Positions 34,965 to 43,300 of a DNA stretch of 58,680 nucleotides are shown here, in pieces. Below the pieces are notes generated by a model. It was given only the letters and a program-made list of their open reading frames with translations. It had not been told where the DNA came from and did no database searches. A program made the position numbers and the translations under genes. Numbering within the stretch: position 1 is the stretch's first letter; each line of letters opens with the position of its first letter. Source of the stretch: an uncultured Lachnospiraceae bacterium (GTDB taxonomy: Bacteria > Bacillota > Clostridia > Lachnospirales > Lachnospiraceae); assembly GCA_951802115.1 (NCBI GenBank), contig CATOPL010000020.1, forward strand, positions 1 to 58,680, in the 5' to 3' direction.

Positions 34965-35873
34965 ATGAATGATGAATTGATAAAAATACGAAAAGATGTA
35001 GAAAAGCTCCACCAAAAAGACACAAATGAAGTCATTCCCCTTTATCCCGGTATAGAGCTATGTTATCTGACATTTTCGTCTGATTCGCTTTCTGTAAAGC
35101 ATAAATCCATATCACACATCATTCAGATTAACTATTGTAAAGCCGGGCAGATTGTATGGGAAATGAAAAACGGAAACCGTATTTATCTGAATCCGGGCGA
35201 TTTTTCCCTTCATACCATGAAAGCCTGTACGGATTCCGTGCTTCACTTTCCGGGCGGTATCTATCAGGGGCTTACTATCTGCATAGATTTACAGGAAACC
35301 GTCAAAAATCCTCCGGAACTGTTGAGAGACAGCAGTATTTTTGAAACCATATTACCGGAAAAATTCTGTCAGAATGACAGTCCGATTTTTCTGGCGGGGA
35401 ATGAGCAGACGGAACCTATTTTTTCCGCATTTTATAACCAGCCGGAAGAATTGAAATTGTTCTATCAGAAAATAAAGACCCTGGAATTGCTTCTTTATCT
35501 TGGTAAAGCAAAACTCACGCCTAAGCAGCAATTATCCGAATATCAATCCGAACAGATAGACATTGTCCGGAAAATCCATGAACAGCTGACACAGCATATA
35601 GAGCAGCGAATCACAATAGATGAACTTTCCAGACAATATTTAATCAATCCAACTACCTTAAAAGTCTCCTTTAAAGCTATTTATGGAACTTCCATCGCCG
35701 CCCACATCAAAGAGCACCGCATGGAAGAAGCTGCCAGAATGCTGCGGAAATCAGGAATGAGCATAGCCGAAATCGCAAAGGCTGTCGGCTATGACAGCCA
35801 GAGCAAATTCACCTCAGCGTTTAAGGCATTTTTTCAATGTCTCCCAACCGAATACCGAAAGCGACATCTTTGA
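34965..35873 (+). CDS. AraC-family transcriptional regulator
   Basis: A 302-residue protein starting MNDELIKIRKDVEKLHQKDT. The N-terminal half looks like a cupin-type sensor (KAGQIVWEMKNGNRIYLNPG). The C-terminal 100 residues hold two helix-turn-helix motifs (RITIDELSRQYLINPTTLKV; MSIAEIAKAVGYDSQSKFTS). It follows the ArsR gene by 10 bases, so the two are probably cotranscribed. The variant 'FKAFFQCLPTEYRK' C-terminus is typical. The target is not known. Confidence 0.85.
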   Translation: MNDELIKIRKDVEKLHQKDTNEVIPLYPGIELCYLTFSSDSLSVKHKSISHIIQINYCKAGQIVWEMKNGNRIYLNPGDFSLHTMKACTDSVLHFPGGIYQGLTICIDLQETVKNPPELLRDSSIFETILPEKFCQNDSPIFLAGNEQTEPIFSAFYNQPEELKLFYQKIKTLELLLYLGKAKLTPKQQLSEYQSEQIDIVRKIHEQLTQHIEQRITIDELSRQYLINPTTLKVSFKAIYGTSIAAHIKEHRMEEAARMLRKSGMSIAEIAKAVGYDSQSKFTSAFKAFFQCLPTEYRKRHL

Positions 35874-35883
35874 CTGGAACTCC

Positions 35884-36495
35884 TTATGTTTCATCAAAAA
35901 TGCCCTTCAGCTTTGAGAGCAGAAGCTCTCCCACAGTCACCGCATCCTCAATGGTCAGATAATGATCTGCGCTTTTGCTTAACAGAAACTTTCCGGATGC
36001 CTCAAACTCATCATCCGCAAACCAGACCTTCAGCCAGATGGGATAGCTGGGCAGAAAGGGAAATACCGCGCACAAATCCGCCCGTTCTTCTATAAGCTGC
36101 GCTCCAAGTCTTTTGCATATCCTGCAAAGCTGCTCCTGGGTCATTCCAGCCAGAAAGCCTCCAAGCTCCCTTTCCATATCATGGTCAAATTTCGTTCCCC
36201 GGATAAGACCATCCTTTAATGCTCCAAAAGAAACCATTTCCGGGGAGACTTCCGTTCCATCCGCCAGGTCCAGATAATGCAGAATCACCAGCTGCTGCCA
36301 TTCATCAATCCACGGTTGGAATTTACACTCCGGAAAGGCAATCTGAATCCTCTGATCTAAGCTCTGCAATTCAAAAAAAGACTTGTCCTTATGAAATACT
36401 GCACCGCTCTTCTGCGCAATCTCCTCCGGTGCATGAACGCATATGCGTTCTTTTGCAGATAACAGCATCTGTTGAAATGCCCGGTTATCCCGCAT
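35884..36495 (-). CDS. DUF3786 protein (second copy)
   Basis: A 203-residue protein starting MRDNRAFQQMLLSAKERICV, overlapping the CooC-like gene stop by 11 bases behind GGAGGAG. The DUF3786 pattern is visible: WQQLVILHYLDLADGTEVSP near residue 68, then AVFPFLPSYPIWLKVWFADD and EFEASGKFLLSKSADHYLTI. In other genomes this domain occurs fused or next to Fe-S domains of corrinoid/CO-dehydrogenase systems. Last gene of the operon. Confidence 0.7.
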   Translation of the reverse strand: MRDNRAFQQMLLSAKERICVHAPEEIAQKSGAVFHKDKSFFELQSLDQRIQIAFPECKFQPWIDEWQQLVILHYLDLADGTEVSPEMVSFGALKDGLIRGTKFDHDMERELGGFLAGMTQEQLCRICKRLGAQLIEERADLCAVFPFLPSYPIWLKVWFADDEFEASGKFLLSKSADHYLTIEDAVTVGELLLSKLKGIFDET

Positions 36496-37267
36496 GAACC
36501 GACTCCTCCTTTCCTCTGTCGCATTTTTCCAGAAAATCAGCCAGACGGATCATTGCCGGATAGCCGTTTGAAAGTTCTGTTCCCTGTAATCCCGCGTCCG
36601 CAATACTCTTTTCTGCAGGTATCTCACATAGAATCTCCACACATTCACATACATTCTTCTTCATCCATTCCCTGTTTTCCCCATCCACTTTGTTGAACAC
36701 CAGATAAACAGGTTTCCCGATGCTTGTGCCCAGTTCAGAAACTTTCCCTGTCAATGCCAGAGATTCATAGGAAGGCTCTACCACCATAAGGATCAAATCC
36801 ACACCGTTATCAATTCCCCGGCCAAAATGTTCAATCCCGGCTTCCATATCGATCAATGCATATTCCCCCTCAGAAAGTACTAAATGTTCTATGAACTGCG
36901 TGAGTACATTCCCCATCGTACAGGCGCATCCCTCATTGGCTGTATGGATCTTCCCGCTGGACATCAGCTTTACACCGTCCTTTTCAGAATAATATCCTTC
37001 TGGTATGTCCTGAATCTCCCATGTTTCATGAAAAAACTGGTGCGTAAAATTGGACAGCATCATATCCTGCAGCGCTTTTTGTTTCCCGCCAAAATAAGCG
37101 GTAAAATCCAAAGGCAGGTCCACGCCCAGCTGCCTGCTCAATCCATAATTGGATTCATCTGAATCAATGACAAGAACCTTTCTGCCTCTTTCTGCTAATT
37201 CTTTTGCCAGCAAAGTTGTAACTGTACTTTTCCCGCTTCCGCCTTTTCCACATACTGCTACTTTCAT
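36485..37267 (-). CDS. CooC-like P-loop ATPase (copy a)
   Basis: A 260-residue protein starting MKVAVCGKGGSGKSTVTTLL, behind AGGAGGAAACAAG. It has the deviant Walker A of the MinD/CooC class (GKGGSGKST), the DSDES Switch I region and LIDMEAGIEHFGRG, a CooC hallmark. CooC proteins are dimeric ATPases that load nickel into carbon monoxide dehydrogenase. An alternative in-frame start in the upstream repeat (about 37369) would add 34 residues. Followed by DUF3786. Confidence 0.82.
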   Translation of the reverse strand: MKVAVCGKGGSGKSTVTTLLAKELAERGRKVLVIDSDESNYGLSRQLGVDLPLDFTAYFGGKQKALQDMMLSNFTHQFFHETWEIQDIPEGYYSEKDGVKLMSSGKIHTANEGCACTMGNVLTQFIEHLVLSEGEYALIDMEAGIEHFGRGIDNGVDLILMVVEPSYESLALTGKVSELGTSIGKPVYLVFNKVDGENREWMKKNVCECVEILCEIPAEKSIADAGLQGTELSNGYPAMIRLADFLEKCDRGKEESVHAG

Positions 37268-37280
37268 CTTGTTTCCTCCT

Positions 37281-37453
37281 ATTAAAAGTCGCTGCGCGAC
37301 AGCACTAAAGAGTAAAGCTGCTTCGACACACCCGTAATGAGTGAAACTTTTATTCGAAAAAGCACTCATAAAAGTTCCTCTCGCGTGCCTTTGCAGCTTT
37401 ACTGTCCAGCAGAAATTTTTTCTAATAAATACTTGACATTTCTTAGCTGGACT
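37281..37453 (-). repeat. 173-bp structured repeat, copy A
   Basis: It ends 13 bases before the CooC-a start and forms its 5' leader. Minus-strand pairings include GTAAAGCTGC/GCAGCTTTAC (37393-37402 with 37312-37321), GTCGC/GCGAC and TCCAGC/GCTGGA at one end. It also carries an ORF start (MSAFSNKSFTHYG) in frame with CooC-a. Copies B and C follow below. Confidence 0.8.
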
Positions 37454-37627
37454 ATTAAAAGTCGCTGCGCGACAGCACTAAAGAGTAAAGCTGCTTCGAC
37501 ACACCCGTAATGAGTGAAACTTTTATTCGAAAAAGCACTCATAAAAGTTCCTCTCGTGCGCCTTTGCGGCTTTACCGTCCAGCAGAAATTTTTTCTAATT
37601 AAATACTTGACATTTCTTAGCTGGACT
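37454..37627 (-). repeat. 173-bp structured repeat, copy B (tandem with A)
   Basis: Nearly identical to copy A over its full length, head-to-tail with it, starting 3 bases after the DUF3786 stop. Differences are single bases such as GCGTGCC versus GTGCGCC and one extra T. Confidence 0.8.
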
Positions 37628-37629
37628 GA

Positions 37630-38325
37630 TTATATTTGTTTTTCGATTGCACAAAATGTATTGATACAGATTTCTCCTATCTCTGCCAAATCATAGGCCC
37701 CAAATGCAGCCGGAAAATTACTGGAAAACAAAATTTGCGAAGATGCCGGGAATTCTTCGTCGCCTTCCCAGAAAATAAACCGCAGATACAATTCCTCAAA
37801 CAATTCCAGTTCGTATCCAATATCCCCCAGGTGTACCGGGACCGCACCTGTACATTCCATAATTTCTTTAAATTTTTTCAGTCTGCTCCCAAACTTACGG
37901 TTCATTCTTGAGATACATCTGCCTTGAAACTGCCGGGCATATAAATCTCCAGACGGAAGCTCTTTGTAAGAGCGAAATTCTCCATTATGAGGAAATACGC
38001 TGGCATTTAAAAGGTATCTTAAAACAAGTATTTTGGCATAGATATTTTCTTCCAACGGATAATAGGTACTCGTCTCTGTCTCCAGATTTCCATGTCTGAC
38101 CTCAAAGTCCGGATAATGGATATAATAAAGGTTCCCCATGAACATGAACATAAATTCCTGCTCTGCAAGGTTATACACAATCCCTAATCTTGTACTAATG
38201 CTGACAGGATCAGACATCTTAAATTTTTCCACGTAATATTCATAGGGCATCCGCTCCATGTTATCTTTCGCATATTCTATTTTCTTTCCATATCCTCCGG
38301 GGACAGTTTGCACATCATCTGCCAT
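37630..38325 (-). CDS. DUF3786 protein (first copy)
   Basis: A 231-residue protein starting MADDVQTVPGGYGKKIEYAK two bases after the CooC-b stop. It shows the whole DUF3786 pattern: ILVLRYLLNA, FRSYKELPSGDLYARQFQGR, then GYELELFEELYLRFIFWEGD, EEFPASSQILFSSNFPAAFG. The function is unknown; the family keeps company with CO-dehydrogenase and corrinoid protein genes. Tight coupling to CooC-b suggests they act together, for example as chaperone and client or scaffold. Confidence 0.78.
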   Translation of the reverse strand: MADDVQTVPGGYGKKIEYAKDNMERMPYEYYVEKFKMSDPVSISTRLGIVYNLAEQEFMFMFMGNLYYIHYPDFEVRHGNLETETSTYYPLEENIYAKILVLRYLLNASVFPHNGEFRSYKELPSGDLYARQFQGRCISRMNRKFGSRLKKFKEIMECTGAVPVHLGDIGYELELFEELYLRFIFWEGDEEFPASSQILFSSNFPAAFGAYDLAEIGEICINTFCAIEKQI

Positions 38326-38327
38326 AT

Positions 38328-39089
38328 TTACACTTCCATCCGTTTTATAATTTCTTTTACTTCCTGTACCAGTTCTCTGCTGCAATCGTATGGAGACAAA
38401 CCCATACGGTCTGCACGGAGGATATCCGGATTATAATGAATAAAGCCCAGGAAATCTTCCTCTGGTATTTTTTCCCGGATGAAAATTTCATCCTGTTCAT
38501 CCCTTACCTTACTGGCAACCACTCTCACCTGCTGAACGCCCAGTCCAAGGGCAAGACGCTTTACATTGCGGTAAGTCTGAATACTTCGGGCGCCAGGCTC
38601 GATTACAACAATAAACTGCTCCATGCCGGATGTTGTCCCGCGGGCCAGATGTTCCAGTCCTGCTTCCATGTCAAGAATCACCACGTCCTTCCGGTGCAGC
38701 ACCAGATTGCTGATAATCCGTTTTAATATCACATTTTCAGGACACACACAGCCTCCGCCGGCTGTATCCACCGTGCCAAGAAGCAGCAGCCGGACACCGT
38801 TATACAGCTTTCCGTACTTATCCGGAATGTCACTGACTTTAGGGTTCAGAACATAAAACGTATTATCTTTATCTGCCCCTGTCCGTTCTTCAATCATTTT
38901 TCTCATTTTGGAAATCGGAATAATAGAATCAACGACCTCTTCCGGAAAGCCAAGAGCCTGCCCCAGATTTGCGTCCGGATCTGCGTCGGCAGCCAGTACA
39001 TTTCTTCCCTCTTCCGCAAAAATCCTTGCCAGTGTTGCTGCAAAAGAGGTTTTCCCAACACCGCCTTTTCCTGTTACTGCTATTTTCAT
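38328..39089 (-). CDS. cooC: CooC-like P-loop ATPase (copy b)
   Basis: A 253-residue protein, MKIAVTGKGGVGKTSFAATL, with the deviant Walker A GKGGVGKT, ADADPDANLGQALG (a CooC/NifH-like Switch I), CVCPENVILKRI with the CxC that binds metal at the CooC dimer interface, and VVILDMEAGLEHLARGT. This is the best match in the window to bona fide CooC nickel-insertion ATPases. It is followed without gap by DUF3786. It acts in the cytosol. Confidence 0.87.
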   Translation of the reverse strand: MKIAVTGKGGVGKTSFAATLARIFAEEGRNVLAADADPDANLGQALGFPEEVVDSIIPISKMRKMIEERTGADKDNTFYVLNPKVSDIPDKYGKLYNGVRLLLLGTVDTAGGGCVCPENVILKRIISNLVLHRKDVVILDMEAGLEHLARGTTSGMEQFIVVIEPGARSIQTYRNVKRLALGLGVQQVRVVASKVRDEQDEIFIREKIPEEDFLGFIHYNPDILRADRMGLSPYDCSRELVQEVKEIIKRMEV

Positions 39090-39101
39090 CTCGAACTCCT
39101 C

Positions 39102-39296
39102 TTATCCTTCCAAAAACTCCTTCAGACTTACGCCCTCCGGTATGACATATCCGCATGCGGTGCAGGTGCTTTCTCCTACCGTTATGCCGTCCTTTAAAAA
39201 CACTTCCAGTCCGTCCTCTTCCTTACATTCCGGACAGTCGATTTCTATAATTGTTTTTTTATTTCTTTCATCCTGACAGTCTGCAAACACACTCAT
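39102..39296 (-). CDS. Small zinc-ribbon protein
   Basis: A 64-residue protein with two cysteine pairs (IDCPECKEEDG and STCTACGYVIPEG), a zinc-ribbon or rubredoxin-like knuckle. It lies 12 bases before the CooC-b gene within the cofactor operon, so it may carry metal or stabilise a complex. Not recognised beyond the fold. Confidence 0.7.
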   Translation of the reverse strand: MSVFADCQDERNKKTIIEIDCPECKEEDGLEVFLKDGITVGESTCTACGYVIPEGVSLKEFLEG

Positions 39297-39311
39297 TTTT
39301 ATTTACTCCTT

Positions 39312-39447
39312 TTGTAACTGTTCAGTGCCTTCACAGTTACAGTGCAAAATCCATTTAAAATCGCCTTCGGCGATGGGATTTTGCACTCCTGAATCATGTT
39401 CTTACGCTCTCAGCAACAAGTGCTTCGACCTGTGCTGAACAGTTACC
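39312..39447. repeat. Dispersed palindromic element, copy 2
   Basis: This spacer between the VWA and zinc-ribbon genes has outer arms GTAACTGTTCAG (39317-39328) and CTGAACAGTTAC, inner arms GTGCAAAATCC/GGATTTTGCAC and a GCCGAAGGC core on the minus strand. It matches the order of motifs in the copy at 52398-52515. It would form a long hairpin in the operon mRNA. Confidence 0.6.
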
Positions 39448-39454
39448 TCCTTTT

Positions 39455-41263
39455 CTACTCTTCTTCCAGTTGTCTGCGCAGATAGGCGCCTGCAACACGG
39501 GAAAAATTACGGATATCCCTGATATAGGCGAAATCCTTTCCAAATATTCTCTTCTCTGCAGCGGTATCTTCATAGTTCCCTGCAAAAATACCAAGAACAG
39601 AGATGCCAAGCGTCCTTGCCCTTCGTACTTCAAATGCTGTATCTTTCACTGCCTTTTCTCCTGTGTAATCCGCAGGACGCCGGATGCCCGGACGCCTGAC
39701 ACTGATGTCACAGGGTTTTCCGTCGCCAAGCAGGATCAGAATCTTGTGGTTCTCCGGCCGTTCCAGCAGAGTATCATATGCAGCTTTTACTGCCAGTCCG
39801 TCCCGGTTATCTCCCGATGCACGGAATTCAAAAATTCTCTCATTTTTTTCTTTTCCGTCATCATAATCCCGAAAGCGGTGCATAACGGTATGATTCCAGA
39901 AAGTACAGTAGCTCACTACCCGATGGGGGATTCCCACAAAGCTTAACGCCTCGCTGAGGATATACCCCTGCACCGCCACCTGCGACTGCCTTACCGCCTG
40001 CGAACCACTGGAATCCACCAGAATATCAACCACAAATTCTGAGGAACCGGAAGAAATCCTTTTGTCAAAAAGCTTTTCATCTTCCGTTCTCCCCAGCTTC
40101 CAGAGTCTCGCCGGCGCCAGCTGTCCGCTGGTGGAACGGCAAAGGTCCTCCTGGCTTCGAAGGACCAACGCCTTTTTCAGCGTATCCGCCAGAGCCTTGA
40201 TGTTCCGTTTGATGATCCGGCTGTTGCTGTAATAATACATCCTGTTTTTTTCAAACTGAAGCTGGTTGAAGCGGTACTGATTATTTATGATTATCGGGTC
40301 CTGCAGAATCCCTTTTGTATCATGCAGCAGACAGTTGGCGTGTATCCCGGTACAGAGCCGGTTCCGCCTCTTTTCCTGTTCCAAAGGAGACAAATAATTT
40401 TTTCCGTAGTTTAACGCTACATATTCCTGCACCTTCTGCAGGGAAGCTTCGTCTTCGATGTCGGAGTCTTCTTCCTGCCTTACGGATTCGGTCGGATGTG
40501 TCCGCTTTTTCGGCTGTTTATCCCTGATCTGCAGACTCATCATATCCTTGCCAAGGCCGGCCAGATACTTTTTAAGGATTTCCTCCATCTGCCCGTCTGT
40601 CAGACATTCCTGCCATGCTGCACTCGCCAGGGCATTTGGCGGAACACGAAGTACTGTTTCCAGATTTCCATGCTGCTCTTCAAATTCCCTGTCAACGATC
40701 GTATTATAGATGTTTTCAATCTTGTTTATGATATCCGTCGTATCTTTGGCATGTTCCAGAGCTGCAATCTCATTTGCCGTCTGTCTGACTGCATCTGGTA
40801 TCGGACCCGATTGCCTCCCCAGATAATCTTTCATGATAAAAACTTTGACCTGGCCAAAAAAAGTCTTGCATAAAACAGGTTCTTCCTGCCTTAACAGATC
40901 TTCAAAGGCGCTTTTTCGAATGTCCGCTGTCCCCGGACGCTCCTTTGCAGTCCTTGGATAAACTGCGGCGTCCACACAGAGCTGAGCCAGTTCCATAAGA
41001 GGTCTCTCCTGTGCCGACAGACAGGTCTTTTTCATCATATACAGCGCCAGTTCTTCGGAGTTAAAATACCGGGCAAACGCTCCCTGCTTCAGGGCATCGT
41101 AAAGCACTGCCGATCTGGATCTTACAAACGCCTTTACATCCGGTTTTACATCCAGCGTATAATCTCCGCTGATGGTCCAGAACAGATTTCGGATTCTGTT
41201 CTCAATCTCCAGACGATGCTCCTCTGCCTCTTTCTCCGAAAACCGGTAGGATCGTTCTTTCAT
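39455..41263 (-). CDS. VWA-domain protein (NorD/CoxE-like)
   Basis: A 602-residue protein starting MKERSYRFSEKEAEEHRLEI; the ATG at 41261-41263 follows GAGGGG, four bases after the AAA+ gene stop. The N-terminal 380 residues are helical. The C-terminal VWA domain begins SSEFVVDILVDSSGSQAVRQ, with the MIDAS motif DSSGS, RASGDNRDGLAVKAAYDTLL and KILILLGDGKPCDI. MoxR-VWA pairs (NorQ/NorD, CbbQ/CbbO, CoxD/CoxE) remodel metalloenzymes or insert metal cofactors. Confidence 0.85.
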   Translation of the reverse strand: MKERSYRFSEKEAEEHRLEIENRIRNLFWTISGDYTLDVKPDVKAFVRSRSAVLYDALKQGAFARYFNSEELALYMMKKTCLSAQERPLMELAQLCVDAAVYPRTAKERPGTADIRKSAFEDLLRQEEPVLCKTFFGQVKVFIMKDYLGRQSGPIPDAVRQTANEIAALEHAKDTTDIINKIENIYNTIVDREFEEQHGNLETVLRVPPNALASAAWQECLTDGQMEEILKKYLAGLGKDMMSLQIRDKQPKKRTHPTESVRQEEDSDIEDEASLQKVQEYVALNYGKNYLSPLEQEKRRNRLCTGIHANCLLHDTKGILQDPIIINNQYRFNQLQFEKNRMYYYSNSRIIKRNIKALADTLKKALVLRSQEDLCRSTSGQLAPARLWKLGRTEDEKLFDKRISSGSSEFVVDILVDSSGSQAVRQSQVAVQGYILSEALSFVGIPHRVVSYCTFWNHTVMHRFRDYDDGKEKNERIFEFRASGDNRDGLAVKAAYDTLLERPENHKILILLGDGKPCDISVRRPGIRRPADYTGEKAVKDTAFEVRRARTLGISVLGIFAGNYEDTAAEKRIFGKDFAYIRDIRNFSRVAGAYLRRQLEEE

Positions 41264-41267
41264 ACCA

Positions 41268-42203
41268 TCACCCCTCGAAGATCTCCGCCCTGGTCCAGGA
41301 GGACGGAATCCGGGTCGCAATCACATCTTCCAGCATTTCTTTTTCAAATACATCAAAGCTCTTATTCACGATTCCCATACGGATTGCCGAAAGGGGAGGC
41401 AGATTGGAACGGATTGCTTTCATGGAAGCGATCAGGCCGCGCAGATCCAGCGACCGGGCGGAAACCTCTCCATTGTAAACCTTTGCCTGCAGATCCAGAA
41501 ACAATCCGGTGAACTGCCGAAGTGCCTGCTCCTTTACATCTGCAAACTGTTTTTTGAGCAGAAAGCGGATGGTCTCTTCCGAAAGCGGCGGCATATCCAC
41601 TACCATAAACCGGGATACCAGAGCTTCGTTCAGCTCTTTCGTTCCGGCATATCCGTAATTCATGGTCCCGATAAACCGCGCGGCCGGATGCAGCCTGACC
41701 CTTGCGTATCCCGGAACATCGATGCGTCTGCGGTGGTCCAGCGTGGCATGGAGCACAGAAACCGCATCATTTTTGGCCATGTTGACTTCATCCAGGATTC
41801 CAAAGCCGCCAAATTCCGCACATTGATAAACCGGACCTTTGCGGAGCCGGACTTCATTATGGATAAACGTATCGGTTCCGATTAAGGAAGCGCTGTCTGT
41901 ATTGACATGAAAGGAAATATCATAGGAAGGTCTCCCAAATATCCAGGCAAGCGTCTCGCACAGTACATTTTTTCCGGTTGCCTTCGCCCCGGAAAGCAGA
42001 AGATTTTCTCCCTGCAGAAGCGCCGCCGCCGACATTTCCAGAATGTCTTTTCCATAAAAAAGCATATCCGGAATATAGACCCGTTCCCGCACTTCCTCCG
42101 CTGTTTCGTATTTCTCTCTGAATTCCACTACGTCATGAATCAGACTGTCATCCATTTTCTGCTGCTCCAGATAGGAAATCAGCAAACTTTTATCCTCTCT
42201 CAT
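41268..42203 (-). CDS. MoxR-family AAA+ ATPase (NorQ/CbbQ-like)
   Basis: A 311-residue protein, starting one base after the CooC-c stop. Walker A is GAKATGKNVLCETLAWI (GxxxxGK followed by N instead of T/S, a variation worth noting), Walker B is FGILDEVNMAKNDAVSVLH, and sensor 1 is FIGTMNYGYAGTKELNEAL with the R-finger region SRFMVVDMP. This is the MoxR/CbbQ pattern. With the VWA partner it would form an ATP-driven metalloenzyme activase. Confidence 0.87.
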   Translation of the reverse strand: MREDKSLLISYLEQQKMDDSLIHDVVEFREKYETAEEVRERVYIPDMLFYGKDILEMSAAALLQGENLLLSGAKATGKNVLCETLAWIFGRPSYDISFHVNTDSASLIGTDTFIHNEVRLRKGPVYQCAEFGGFGILDEVNMAKNDAVSVLHATLDHRRRIDVPGYARVRLHPAARFIGTMNYGYAGTKELNEALVSRFMVVDMPPLSEETIRFLLKKQFADVKEQALRQFTGLFLDLQAKVYNGEVSARSLDLRGLIASMKAIRSNLPPLSAIRMGIVNKSFDVFEKEMLEDVIATRIPSSWTRAEIFEG

Positions 42204-42974
42204 CTACAATTCCATCCCTTCCAGAATCTTGTACAAAGCCTTTTTGACCGGTGTCTCTTCCGGCAGTTCCACAAGAGGCTTTCCGTCGCAGTCATAACGG
42301 TAGACCATTTCATCCTGAGGAATCACTCCCAGCAGCGTCAGCCCCTGCTTCTCAATCTCTTTCTTTGTGCCTTCATCCAGCCTGCCCTCCGGAGCGCGGT
42401 TGATGATTACCCCTGTTTTTTCCGGCTTCATCCCCAGTTCCTTCATCAGTTCCGCAATCCTTCCGGCTGCCTGTACGCCTCTTCTGGAGCAGTCGCTGAC
42501 CAGAATCGCTGTCTTCATGGAAGGGAGCAGACCTCTGCTGACATGCTCCATGCCTGCCTCATTGTCCACCACCACGTAAGGGTAATGGCTCTGGAGCTTC
42601 TGAATCTGTGTCTGCACCAGACCGTTGACAAAGCAGTAGCACCCCTGTCCCTGGGTGCGCCCCATAACCATAAAGTCAAAATCATCTTCTTCGACAATGG
42701 CGTCTGCCATCCGAATCTCCAGCCATGCCTGTTTTGTCATCCCGGACGGAATCTGATAGCGGTCATCCATTCCCGCCCGCTCAATTTCTTCCCGCAGCTC
42801 TCCAAGGGTAGCGCCGACTTCCACGCCGAGCACTTCATTCAGATTGGAATTGGCATCCGCATCTACGGCCAGCACCGGCTTTTTCCCATGCTCACACAAA
42901 TACTGAATCATCAGTCCACACAAAGTCGTCTTCCCCACGCCGCCTTTTCCGGCCACTGCAATGATATGTCCCAT
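42204..42974 (-). CDS. CooC-like P-loop ATPase (copy c)
   Basis: A 256-residue protein starting MGHIIAVAGKGGVGKTTLCG at ATG 42972-42974 behind AGGAGGTAAC. It has the deviant Walker A, AVDADANSNLNEVLG, QGQGCYCFVNGLVQTQIQKL (CxC position), VVVDNEAGMEHVSRG and NRAPEGRLDEG. It is a third, clearly divergent CooC paralogue and the promoter-proximal gene of the operon. The in-frame upstream extension in repeat C (MSVFSNKSFSHNR) could be translated. Confidence 0.85.
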   Translation of the reverse strand: MGHIIAVAGKGGVGKTTLCGLMIQYLCEHGKKPVLAVDADANSNLNEVLGVEVGATLGELREEIERAGMDDRYQIPSGMTKQAWLEIRMADAIVEEDDFDFMVMGRTQGQGCYCFVNGLVQTQIQKLQSHYPYVVVDNEAGMEHVSRGLLPSMKTAILVSDCSRRGVQAAGRIAELMKELGMKPEKTGVIINRAPEGRLDEGTKKEIEKQGLTLLGVIPQDEMVYRYDCDGKPLVELPEETPVKKALYKILEGMEL

Positions 42975-42987
42975 ATTGTTACCTCCT

Positions 42988-43160
42988 ATTAATAGTCGCT
43001 GCGCGACAGCACTAAAGGGTAAAGCCGCTTCGACACACCGGTTATGAGAGAAACTTTTATTCGAAAAAACACTCATAAAAGTTCCTCTCGTGCGCCTTTG
43101 CAACTTTACCGTCCAGCAGAAATTTTTTCTAATAAATACTTGACATTTCTTAGCTGGACT
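42988..43160 (-). repeat. 173-bp structured repeat, copy C
   Basis: About 90 percent identical by eye to copies A and B and placed at the same distance (13 bases) from the start of CooC-c as copy A is from CooC-a. The leader ORF and most inverted repeats are retained. Confidence 0.8.
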
Positions 43161-43180
43161 ATATTTTTTTGAACAACGTG

Positions 43181-43209
43181 TTGATTATTTTTATACGATA
43201 CAGTATAAT
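43181..43209 (+). promoter_or_regulatory. Promoter of the TetR-family gene
   Basis: TTGATT (43181-43186) and TATAAT (43204-43209) are separated by exactly 17 bases, about 90 bases before the TetR start. Its closeness to the operon leader makes shared autoregulation plausible. Confidence 0.65.
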
Positions 43210-43300
43210 GACTCTTATCAAAAAAGCAAGAAACAATATGGAAAATCTGTATGGTTACTGAACAAAATCGAAAAATTGTTGAGTGACAGAGGGAAAGATC

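Noticed and set aside
37281..37627. CRISPR array or tandem repeat array
   Set aside because: Two head-to-tail 173-bp copies without short repeats and unique spacers; it is a duplicated leader element.
41907..42992. A 361-codon plus-strand ORF
   Set aside because: It is antisense to the MoxR and CooC-c genes, which are certain; His/Phe/Leu-rich shadow sequence.
35884..43160. A nitrogenase or nitrogenase-like cluster
   Set aside because: The P-loop proteins resemble CooC rather than NifH, and no NifDK-type or cofactor radical-SAM gene is present.
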